A stretch of 64,000 nucleotides of DNA from Lottia gigantea (lineage: Eukaryota; Mollusca; Gastropoda; Lottiidae), in the NCBI RefSeq assembly GCF_000327385.1, contig NW_008710984.1, forward strand, positions 131,171-195,170. Direction: 5' to 3'. Positions within the stretch are counted from its first letter, which is position 1. The number at the start of each line of letters is the position of its first letter. Shown here piece by piece: positions 37,503 through 49,300 of the stretch. The notes under the pieces are model-generated. The model was not told the DNA's origin and did not search any database. It saw only the letters and a list, made by a program, of their open reading frames with translations. Position numbers and translations under genes: made by a program.

Positions 37503-38351
37503 GGGGGGGGGGGGAGGTTTTCCGACGGGATATGTGCGCTTGTGAAGTTTAGTCAGTCTATATTCTTCGACTTGAAAGAGAATAGGGGAAAACAAAAAAC
37601 CTAAACTGTTTTAATTTTATAGTCAATTTTATTTGGTGGGAATGTAGCACGCACAAGCTCTAAAGAAAGGGGGAGGGGGGATACAGTCGATCCGATTTAA
37701 ATATTCGACCTATATATTATTTGGAAATATTACGCGGGAAAGTCTCACGGTGAACATGAAATAAGACAATTTTTGTTCTTACATTTTTTTCTTGTAAGGA
37801 AACATGATATTTTTTGTAGCCATATCCTATTTGACAATGCAAAGGGCGCGTGTCATGCAGATTTGGAAGAGAATAAAAAGTACGTCTTACCTGATTATAC
37901 AGTACGTGTTTAAATTGGAAAAGTTCAAATGAAAATATTTCAACACGACGAACAGAAGAGTTTTTATGTTACCACTTATCTTAAACAGATTATCGTCGAT
38001 TGCCAAAAAATGAAAAACAAACCTTTCACAGCATCGTCATCTTCTATTGTGCTTCTATCAGTAAACAAAGACTGCATCCATCTTCGTCTGCCAGGTTTCT
38101 TGTACATGTTATCTCATGATATATATATACTTTCATGTATATTATTAACATGTACATTTATGTTATGTATTAAATTTTTATTGTGCATTTTTTCGAGTTT
38201 TTCGTTACAATAATGTTCTACAAATTGGGTTATCAAAGGAGTGCGTTTTATGCTGGATGTTGCTTATTCCTAATGTTTCTGTTGTTTCTGTGTGGAATTT
38301 GCCTATATCTGAATCCGATTCAGTTGCAATGATCCGTGCCATATAGTATAC

Positions 38352-38650
38352 ATGGTATCACAAACGATGCTCTGTCTAATCTGTATAAATGTGTCAATGT
38401 ATTCCCAGATATCCAAATCATGTAAGTCCACATGAATGCTTTGATGACTGGAAGCAAGCTTCCTGGTTTATTTTCTGTGTGTGTATGGCAGGCCTGTGCA
38501 TCCTTTCCACAACCGCGGGTCCACATTTCCCTCAAATTTTACATGACGCAGCGGGTCGCAAGAAATCATTCCGCGTTCGCAGTTGGCCCGCGGACCGTAG
38601 GTAGCACAGGCCTGGAACAACATGGATTATCTTACACAAGAATCTCCTCA
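38352..38650 (+). pseudogene. Displaced copy of exon 1 part of the 43373 gene
   Basis: From 'atggtatcacaaacgatgct' through the exon end and donor (atcatgtaagt) into the intron, this repeats 43500-43620 with few changes, including the LPNLYKC-type coding text (Pro replaced by Ser here). The match resumes at about 38609 ('gaacaacatggat') after roughly 120 bp of unrelated sequence. It lacks the upstream half of the exon and an acceptor, so it is a duplicated fragment, not a working exon. Confidence 0.8.
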
Positions 38651-38730
38651 GATCCTGTGCGACAGGATTTTATAGAATACTAATCCCGACAGTTGTCACG
38701 CTCAGAATTGCTAGTAGATGCGAAAGAAAA

Positions 38731-39515
38731 GATAGCTTGCCAGGCAAGGTAACATACGCCCGCTACCAGCTGTCAGAAATGGTGGCTTAATAATGAGTTT
38801 TCGAGTAATCTTAAAATCATCTTTAAGTCAAGGCGAAAACATGAAACAGTTCATCAGATTATCATTAAATGTCTCATCGCTGTACACACAAGGACAACAA
38901 CTCCGTTCTTCCTATTAATACCAATGTCAAGGGCAATAACTTTGAAATGATTCATCAGATAATACCAATTTCGAACTTGAGATCCCATCAATTATGTACA
39001 TGCAATTTCAAATCAGATAAAACCTGTAGTCTCTATCGTGCCTACAAGCCATATTTGACACGTTTTTAAGTCAAGGGTAATAACTCTGAAACCATTCATC
39101 CGATTATTACCAATTTTGAACTTGATTGAGATCTCATCAATATATACATGCATACCAAGTTTCTTCAAGATTGGGTAAAAACTGAAGACTCTATAACGCC
39201 TAAAGGGCGATTTCGAACGCGATCCCATCAATATATACAAGCTTACCAAGTTTCATTAAGATCAGATAAAAACTGTAGTCTCTATCGTGCCTACAAGTCA
39301 AATATGACACGTTTTTAATAAGTCAAGGGCAATAACTCTCAAACCGTTCATCCGATTATTACCAATTTCGAACTTGACTAAGATCTCATGAATATTTAAA
39401 TGCATGCCAAGTTTCATCAAGATTGTTTAAAAACTGTAGCCTCTATCACGCCTACAAGAAATGGGTACGGACCGACGGCAATATACGACCACATTTCCAT
39501 GTAGGCGTATAAAAA
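38731..39515 (-). mobile_element. Pearl/Helentron-like repeat
   Basis: The left end 'gatagcttgccaggcaagg' with 'aacatacgcccgc' and the right end 'gtaggcgtataaaaa' match the two termini of the element at 57354-58207 in the same orientation. The body differs: diverged tandem units ('gtcaagggcaataact', 'gatctcatcaatatata', 'ccaagttt') instead of the 170-bp unit. The family thus shares termini but not centres. Confidence 0.7.
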
Positions 39516-41594
39516 GAATGAAATAATATATCGACGTAAATGAAACATATTGGAGGATATTGGATCCGTAACATAGTCAAATATGTAAAATATAACATGA
39601 ACGCAATTAAGTCATTGGTAGACATCGTGAATGAATGTTTCAAACTTGATTAGTTCTCGTGTTATTGCCCTTGTCCTTGATTATGATGATGAAACCTCTT
39701 ATTATATACTTTGCCATTGAGATATTCTACTCATAATTAAAGTATTATAAACTTCATGTAAACCTCTTATGATGCAGATTTTTTACATTGTTTTCTCCTG
39801 ATACAAAGGGTAGGCCTAAAGGATAATGATAAGTAGCCCTAAAGGATTTAACACATTGTTTATGTTCATTTTTAAAGTAGGGCACCCCATTTTTAAACTG
39901 TGCCAAATAGAACATCATTAATCCATGTTGACCTGCCCTTCATCTGTTCTGGCTCACTTCTTGAAACTCACGATGAATTTTCTCTTTCGCGCCAAATTTT
40001 CAAGATGACGACTAGACAGACGTGTGGTGAAAATACTTGAATTCCGCCTACTATTTAGCCGTCTGGAAGTTTCAATTACTCGACTTATAAGGTTTATGAG
40101 CCAGATGATTCTGGGTATTCGAAACTATTCGTCTGTACGAAATTTTTCAGGGTCTTTTTCTTAATGCCATCATTTATTGTGCCAAATATATTAAGGTCAA
40201 TTGCAGAAAGCCGTGTCATTTGTAGGTTATATTTATTTAGAGAAAAATACTTAACCGAAAAACAACAAAAACAAAATCTCTACCAGCAGTTTGACTTCCA
40301 TCTGATTAAAATACAGATTTAGATACCTGTTTTATGAAGGGGTTACTTGGTCTACTTCAACATTCCATATCTGGTCACCTTCTGTCAATATTTTGTCTGA
40401 TGGCGAAGCAAGTGTATTGATTTTGTATGGGTGAATGGTATGCCACACCATAACGGGTTCACCTCCATCAGCAACTGTCTTCTATATTTCCTGAGGGTTG
40501 AGTGCTTTGTTTGGAAGACGTTGTAGACCTATACGTAAACTGACCGTCCGCATCCTAGATAAATACCTTGATTCATAGGATCAAAATGACGCGACGCCAT
40601 AGTACAGAATATTCAAATGTTGACGTGCTTGCGAGCTCATGCAAGACGAAGACATAATTATGTCAGTTCGTCTGGGCACTAACAGACGTTTGTTTTCCAA
40701 CTCCCGCGATTGAATCCTGTCGGAGACGAATGCTTCCTGGGCTGCTATAGCCTACGTAGTAGACGCCTGTCATCTCTCAAATTGGTCATTTCGTGTCGAC
40801 CTCGACTAGAGGTAGGCGACCTCGACTTCACCTGTAGGCTAGTCCTATCGCGATGGTTTTTTCCCCAAGAAAACTGCAAATCACGCCGTGACAGAGATTC
40901 ACTCGCCTTGCAAATTGTGGCACGGACATGCCACCTTGCCTTATGCAAACAGCTTGCCATTTCGTAGCTTCTGATAACTGATGACGATCCATTTTAATGC
41001 ATCACAAATCTCTACACCACTGCTTTCGAAACAGCTTTTTTACAAATGTGTAGGCCTAGCCTACTTGATTGAACACACATATTTTTGTTTGCGTGTGAAT
41101 TTTGTTTTCTGAATTAGAATATAAGTAGGCCTATCAGTATAATATTTAGCCTATTAGGCTATATTAACCCTTGGATAGCAATATTAGGCAAATAATGGTC
41201 TGTTTTTGCTTTTAATCACGTAGGCCATAGGCCTATGGCAGAATAACTGACATCATAGTAGCGTAGTATGATATTAGGGATTTAGGCTACGTAGGCTACC
41301 TAAACTTAACGTTAGGCCTACCCCTGTTGTGTTTGCTACACTAAGCGAAGCTTTAGATTAAAAGTATGGAACGGTTTACATAGGCTACAAATATTTATAA
41401 ATTTATACCCTACGATTTCATTCAGATCTAGCAGTAGGTCTAGGCCTATGTCTAAAAAGCTTAAGATTAAGCAGGAATTAACATTGCTCTAATTGTTTTG
41501 TCACGACGGCGTCAATGTTGGAAGAACCTAGACGGGGTAACACCATAAACTGATCCGCCATTCCATCAAAAATAAGAACCTACGCCCCCTTTTC

Positions 41595-41632
41595 ACTGAT
41601 CTAAGTCTATATAAATATTTATATAGATCAGT
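41595..41632. repeat. AT-rich hairpin
   Basis: 'actgatct' and 'agatcagt' flank 'tatataaatatttatata', forming a near-perfect palindrome of about 38 bp with one short interruption (aagtc). Confidence 0.7.
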
Positions 41633-41663
41633 GCCCCTTTTGCCTCAAGTAGATCTATTATTA

Positions 41664-41832
41664 TGACGTCATCAAGAAAGCGAAATGACGTCATTGAATG
41701 CTTAACAACACCACGTCAAATCTTATCAATATGGCGACTTCCTGTTGTTTTGATCTTGATTTCAACGGATTTTATTAAAACAGAATTAAAGTTTTTTTTA
41801 CATACCACAGTGAAGAAAAACACACAGATATT
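41664..41832 (+). promoter_or_regulatory. Possible promoter and noncoding exon of the 43373 gene
   Basis: Two CRE palindromes TGACGTCA lie at 41664-41671 and 41686-41693, 22 bp apart. A consensus donor (ttg|GTAAGTC) lies near 41832, with no coding frame before it. The next downstream acceptor on + that fits is 'tatattacag', ending 43343, 30 bases before the ATG at 43373. A 5'UTR exon spliced across this interval is therefore plausible. No TATA box was identified. Confidence 0.35.
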
Positions 41833-43372
41833 GGTAAGTCAAGAGTTTAATTACCTGATGATACAGTCATAGATCCAACATATCCAACATAGGCCTATTC
41901 AAACTAGCCTATCTATTTATGGCTTTATTTTAAAGATGGGTTTCCTTATTTTTAGTGTCAAATTAAGCAAACTATTTGATTTGTTGGTGTTTCTAATGAA
42001 GTTCACGTATTCTTAATCATATCATTATGTTATTATTGCATATAATTAAGAGTTTTAACCAGTAATCAGTCTCCATGTATTTGTATACGTACAGTCTGGA
42101 TAAACCCCAAAAGACTTTTTAACCTTCCTGATCGGCCACTCATTGAAATTCTGCTGGTAATTCTCTTCTAATTGAGCTAATTATGAATTAATTATGGACA
42201 TGTGAGACAAACTGTATTTTTCGAAGTCATTAGAACACCTCTACTTTCTATTCATATATATATAGGTATTTAGCATTTTCATTTTCATAATGAAAATAAG
42301 GGAACCCATCTTTAACTAAACCTACTACTACTACCAGTGGGCCTACTAATATGAGTACTAGCCTACTACTAGTTAAATATAAATTTCGAATCAAAACAGG
42401 CCTAGATCTAGATCTACTATGGGTTTGGCTTCTACCGTTCGGGTACATCATCTAGAACTTACAATGATGGTCATGTCCTTTTTTTGTAAGTAGATCTACG
42501 TTTTAATATTATTAAGGCTAATTGTAAACTTATTTATTACGTTCATAGGTTTAACTTTACAGGGGTATTTTCCCTTTAATAAGTACCGGTAGATTATCAG
42601 AGGCTAGAAGCGTTGTTAAGTTTCGGACTACACTATGCCTACAACACTCATCAAAAAAACAATAAATCTTGTTACCATATTTAAATTTTTACTACGATAA
42701 ACTGGTGATGTAGCTTTGTTTTAAGAAGATGAATGATTTTATGGGTTTATTTTTGGCATACTCCTCTCCTAAATAGAAATAACCTTTTGATAAGAATCTA
42801 ATTCTAAAGTTTGTAAAGTTATTTAAGTATGAAGTTATGGGCTTTTGGAGTTGGTTCCATCACGAACTTTCTATCAGTCATATTATTATTAATAAGCTTT
42901 TAAATTTCTGTTACCGGGTGCACTTTTTTTTAACTTAGAATTCATCCTAGAAGTATCACTAAGTGTTTGCCATAGTACAATCAATTCAGCCACACTTTCT
43001 TGTACCTAACCAGTATTAACCATGAGACGACTCCAAATAAAATAAACAAAAAATCATAGAGAAATTTCCGATCAGACCCGAAAAACTTGACATATTACCA
43101 GAATAATAACGACTATACTTTGATGATAGACTATTTAAATGTTGTTTTATATTCTATTTTCATAAAAGTTCGCTTAAAAATATGTCTGATCAAAAACGCT
43201 CCTTCATTTCCAAAAACAATTCCGGTACAATTTAAATTTAACGATCCAAATCTATCGATCTTAAAGTTCGAATTCTCTACTATGGTGTATGATTCAATGT
43301 AAACTATCACCAAAATTTTAAAAGTTAAAATTGTATATTACAGAATTGCCAAGGTTGTGACGATTATGTGGA

Positions 43373-46300
43373 ATGAAGATCCATGAGTTGCCATGCTTAC
43401 TGTCGATGTTACTCCTTGTTTTTGTGGGCCAGGTACATCATATGAAAGTGGTAGTATGTCCCAGAGAATGCTCTAGAGATGAAGAAACTTTAACATGTAA
43501 TGGTATCACAAACGATGCTCTGCCTAATCTGTATAAATGTGTCAATGTATTCCCAGATATACAAGTAATGTAAGTTCACATGAATGCTTTGACTGGAAGC
43601 AAGCTTCTTAGTTTATTTTCTGTGTGTGTATTGAACAATGGTATCACAAACGATGCTCTGCCTAATCTGTATAAATGTGTCAATGTATTCCCAGATATAC
43701 AAGTCATGTAAGTTCACATGAATGCTTTGACTGGAAGCAAGCTTCTTAGTTTATTTTCTGTGTGTGTATTGAACAACATGGATAATCTTTTACACAAGAA
43801 TCTGGCTAAGATGACTACCATTTATTGCACAAAACAGTAAAAGGTGTAGGCCTACTTTCTGACGATCTACGCTCATAATATCGTTTAAAATTGTTTTAGA
43901 CGCTGTTTAGGTTTAGTTCTATTTTGAGCAAGTTTTGTTCTTCTGGTGCAGGTTCTTCAATATTTGAAGAAACTACAAGTGATCAATACTATATTATTTT
44001 CCAGTGATATAAGAAGCTCTATCACTTGTGATTGCAGTTTACTATATTTAACAAATCATCATGTTAATCCTAATTTACTGGTCTTTGCTCCTGTCACCTG
44101 TCCACAGGATACAGTTGCTGCTTGTGGTAAGTGATTGTGTGTCAAGAAAAACCCCAGCTACTTGACCAACACGATTTACTGAGGCTTATTGTTTTCTTTC
44201 TGATAATCCGATGCTTATAATAAAACTCAGTTCAAATTACCATGAGCAATAAAAAAATAATGTCTTCAGTAAGCTTATTTCAATAAATAGCAGAAATGTG
44301 ATAGATGTAAAACAGTAAAACCCATTTGTAATATTACAATAGCAGTGGCGACTCGATGCCTAAAAGGTTAAAGTTCGGACTAAGTGACGAATTGATTTTT
44401 GACATTTTACTGCTAAACAACCGGAATGAAATCGTATATTTAATTTGTTCACTATATGTTTTAGGTTTTGATCATTCCAAAAAGAAATCAGATATGGTGG
44501 AAATAGCAGGAAAGATGTTCGAAATTCAGGACGAGGATTTACCCAATAAAGTAGATAAACACGTAGAGGATCTTGTCAAGAAACTGGGTCAGGTTCTAAA
44601 CTCAAAGAAACGACTTCAGTACATTCATGCAATTTTTTTGAGTACAAAGGAAGCGATTGGGAAATTAACACATTTGCAGGACAGTTTATCACAAGTGTCT
44701 ACGAGTAGCAGTCCAGCCACCACAAGCACACCAACTTCAACCCAAGGAGTTCAGATCCCTCGATACCCATCTAACTCAAATCCATTCTTCAGTATATACA
44801 AAAAACCACATTTGTTGTCCAGCAAGACTGTAGGCTACGTCCAACAGCCTCACAACCATCAGGAAGCATATCCATTCCAAGTTCATGTATTCCATCATGG
44901 TCCAGCCAATGATGACAAAGTTCAATTAAAGCTGCCCTTTAACCAACCAACACAAACAACTACCCTACAAAATCCGACTCCCACAGCCCGGTCTTGGTCA
45001 TACGATCGTTCTTATGTTCATCAGCCTCATCACCGAACTGATGTTGTTCCAATTCAAGTAAATATACCATATCATACGAGTAGTGATACAGAATCCATAG
45101 GGAACCCAGAGTCAACTACACATAGAACAACTTCGACCGTACAGTCAACAACAGGCACATCACATTCAGTATTAACTAGAAAAAGGCCACATATTGCTCC
45201 GCATCGACCTCCATTTGGAGCTCCTAGCGGACCTTTTATGCCGTACTACGGGAAGCGCCTTCTACCAGGGTATAGGCGGCCAAATGGGCATCATAAACGT
45301 ATACTTGCATCAGAGGAAGCGAGCTGGTACAAGAATCCCTATTACTATAATCCAGAAGGTAAGGGTGTAATAATATCATTGCAATGGGCACAGAGTCAAA
45401 TTCATTGGAATATTGAAATAAAAAATATTCATCATCTTTATGGTCAATATCATTTATAACATTTACTGATTCTGAACTTTCAGTGGGCGCTCGCTAGGGG
45501 TCAAGGGTTCAATCCCGGCATAGGGGGAGATAATACCTTCGGATTTTTCATCCCGGTTTCCCCCTGTCATTGATGCAGGTAAGAGGGGCTGACATGGAAA
45601 AAGCATTTAGTCGTTCGGATGGGGCAATAAACCGAGGCCCTGTGTGCTACAGGCTGTGCACGTTAAAGATCCCTCGACAGTTGGAAATCGAAAAAGAGCA
45701 GGCTAATGCCGCTGTCCTTGCAAAATTTATCTCATCGCACCCTGCATGGCGTTGCCCGTCTTCATTAGCCCACATGGTGCAGAAAAACGTAAAACTTCAT
45801 TCATTTCATATCAATCCTGAACGTTCAGTGCCTTTTTCGACTATAATGTTTTTTCGACTGTAAAGGGGAACTGGATCCCAGGTTGAACGGGCTCTAGGGT
45901 ATATTATCTGTATATTTCGATCGAGATAAAAACGTCAGGTTCAACAGTTTACTGCATAATCTTATATACGGTGATCATAATGTTTTTTCTTCAGGTCTTT
46001 GGAATTTAGCCAGAACGTCAACAGCAGCAACAACCACTGAGGTAAAGTTTGCTTTTTTTTTTTTGAAAGAATGCATACGGGAACTAAACTTGAGAATTAA
46101 CTCGATTTGATCCTGGCCAATCTAATTATAATGCAAAATTATGAATGACCTGTTTGGGTGGTAGCCTATTCATTTTTAATTTCAGTCTTTAGCTGAAGAA
46201 ATTCGTGAAAATGACACTAGGATGAAACTGATTATATTTGGTTCTATCATAGCCTTTATAGTTCTGGTTATAACGATTATACTTGTTATTATTGTAAGTA

Positions 46301-49300
46301 AAGTTTTTATTGTCAATGTTTGTGCTGTAAGTATTTTTAGTTTAATCGGGTTGATTATGGATTTGTCCGGATTGTAGATTAGAGGGTGTATCAGTTTATT
46401 GATAATTTTATATGAAAGGAAGCTCTTTGATCCTCACCCCCTCGTTGAACGATTTGCTTTTGGGTCTCATTTCTAAGTATTATCAAAAAGTTCCACTCTT
46501 GAAATAATATTCATTATTATTGTCTGTATGGTATTACATAATTATAACATTTTACATAATGTAATATTATGTATCTATTTTTAGAACGGTGGTAAAGGTA
46601 CAGATAATAGTAAACATCAGCATGGCGATCTCGACTTGGAAAGTTTTAAGCAGACTATAACACTTTGGAAAAAATTGAAAGGAAAGATGCAAGTAGACTA
46701 TCGCCGACGGGAAACAACCGGAAAGCATACTACTCCAAGTAGAAAGACATCTAGAGCTCTCAAAGAGACAGAGATTATCAAGCAATCTCTTCAAAACATG
46801 CCACAAACTAATCTATTACAAACGGTAAGAGATCACGGGATTCCCGTTTTACGCCCGTGCAAATGTTTAAGTGAAATTGATCACACCAGTGTAATTGGTT
46901 ACATCTATAGGTAACAGTCACGTAGATCTAACTATATACAAGAAAACCAGAAAAGTGGTTCTGTATAATCGTACATTATTTAAAAAAATAACGGACAGCA
47001 ATGATTTGTATCCTTACTGAATAAACTGATCTGGGTCTCGGGACATCTAGAAGCCACTTTTCCGATAATGTTTGTAATTTGTGGCTATACAGGGCCGTAA
47101 TAAGGGTCATTTTTATTATGAGTTTTGTCTTTCATCGCAACGCTTTCCGTACACTTTAAACTGTAACCACCTGAACCGTAGACATCAACATATTTAGCTG
47201 GTAAACTGTTTGATAGGAATTTAGTGATTGACACGAATAGAATAAATAAGTCTTTATGGATAACAATCACTTTATTTCTAAGAAATAATGCCTAGGACAT
47301 ATATAGTAAAAATGCGTCTTGTCTTTTTATTGTTTTGATTTGTTTCTAAGGTATTAATATTTTGCCAATTTCTTTGTGTTGTCGGTATAGGTCTAGATGT
47401 TTTGCAACTGCTGAGGTATTACTGCTGGCTTTAGGTTTGTGTTCCGGTATTCTAAGGTTTTAGGGGCTTGGTCAGGTTATGTGACTTTTGGTTTATCTGC
47501 ATTATTGTTCTGTTTATGATTTTTTCCACCATTCCTTGTGAATATCCCTTAGTATGGCTATAGAGGAGGTTTTGGAACTGGTCGGTTGGATGGAACTATA
47601 GTAAATATATTAGTCAATGTACGTTGACTTCCCATAGACTGCTGTTTTTATACGCCCACACGTAAGATGGGCGTATATTGTAATCACCACGTCGGTCCGT
47701 CCGTCCGTCCGTTCACATTTGGCTCGTGCTCACTCTACAGGCTACAGTTCTTTATGGATTCTTTTGATTTTTATTTTGTATGTCAATGTTGTTATGAAGA
47801 TGATCCCTATTGATTTTCGTGATGATCGGATAATTTTTCACCGAAATATCGTGTCTGACTTGACGTTTTTCTCTATAAGCTATATTGTGCAACTCGTGCT
47901 CACTCTACAGGCTACAATTTTTTACAGATTCTTTTAATTTTTATTTTGTGTGTCAATGTCATTATGAAGATGATCCCTATTGATTTTCGTGATGATCGGA
48001 TAATTTTTCACCGAAATATCGTGTCTGACTTGACGTTTTTCTCTATAAGCTATATTGTGCAACTCGTGCTCACTCTACAGGCTACAATTTTTTACAGATT
48101 CTTTTGATTTTTATTTTGTGTGTCAATGTCATTATGAAGATGATCCCTATTGATTTTCGTGATGATCGGATAATTTTTCACCGAAATATCGTGTCTGACT
48201 TGACGTTTTTCTCTATTAGCTATATTGTGCAACTCGTGCTCACTCTACAGGCTACAATTTTTTACAGATTCTTTTGATTTTTATTTTGTGTGTCAATGTC
48301 ATTATGAAGATGATCCCTATTGATTTTCGTGATGATCGGATAATTTTTCACCGAAATATCGTGTCTGACTTGACGTTTTACTCTATTAGCTATATTGTGC
48401 AACTCGTGCTCACTCTACAGGCTACAATTCTTTACAGATTCTTTTGATTTTTATTTTGTATGTCTATGTCGTTATGAAGATGATCCCTATTGATTTTCAT
48501 GATGATCTATCGATTTTCATGATGATCGGATAATTTTTCACCGAAATATCGTGTCTGACCTGACGTTTTACTCTATTAGCTATATTGTGCAACCCTGTAG
48601 TCACTAAAGACTGTTTAATCATTTATGACATCTGCCAGTGGGCGTATGTTAACTTGCCTGGCAAGCTATCTTTAATTTATATTGTTATTTGTGATTAATA
48701 TATCTAGAAAGGGTTTTTTCTGTTTCTATGGTGAACTGAATTCTGCGATGGTGACTATTTGGGTGTTGCAGTAGAACCATTGGCTCATCAGTTTTTCCTG
48801 ACCAACATTTTGGTTTGATGGATGAGCTCTCCAGGCCCATTTCCTCGAAGGATTCCATGATTTAATTCTTCTTTTCATTTATGTTTGCTGAATTACCATT
48901 TTTTTTTACTATTTTCATAAGTAGAATTAAATGATAATTCAGCAAACAAAAATAGCAAATAGTAAACAAAAATGATGATTTCAGCAAATTCGAATGACAA
49001 ATAAGTCATATTAATTCATAATTCAGCAAATAAAAATGAAAAATAAATAGAATTAAATGATAATTCAGCAAATAAAAGGAGAATTAAATCATAATTCAGA
49101 AAATAAAAATATCAAATAGTAAACAAAAATGATAGTTCAACAAACAAAAATGAAAAAAATAAAAAAATAAAAAAAAGCATAGAAAATGGTAAACATAAAT
49201 TTTAATTCAAAAATCAAAAACGAAGGATAAGTACAATTAAATAATAATTCAACAAACAAAAATGATAATTCAGCAAACAAAAATGAATAAGAATTGAATT

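Larger units (their letters stand above)
36738..43372. other. Intergenic, repeats and an assembly gap
   Basis: No complete gene was recognised. Contents in order: G-rich sequence near 36978-37000, the N gap at 37453-37502, a copied exon fragment (38352-38650), a pearl-like repeat (38731-39515), a GC-richer segment (40690-40990) with no recognised product, a cluster of TAGGCCTA palindromes (41040-42420), a hairpin (41595-41632), and a possible promoter and noncoding first exon of the membrane protein gene (41664-41832). Confidence 0.45.

Noticed and set aside
40710-40967. Open frames on both strands in a GC-richer patch
   Set aside because: No recognised motif on either strand; mutual shadows caused by base composition.
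45570-45863. 97-residue frame
   Set aside because: Lies within the tRNA-derived SINE.
47719-47937. 72-residue frame
   Set aside because: Lies in the 170-bp tandem units of a mobile element; the equivalent frame in other copies is not conserved.
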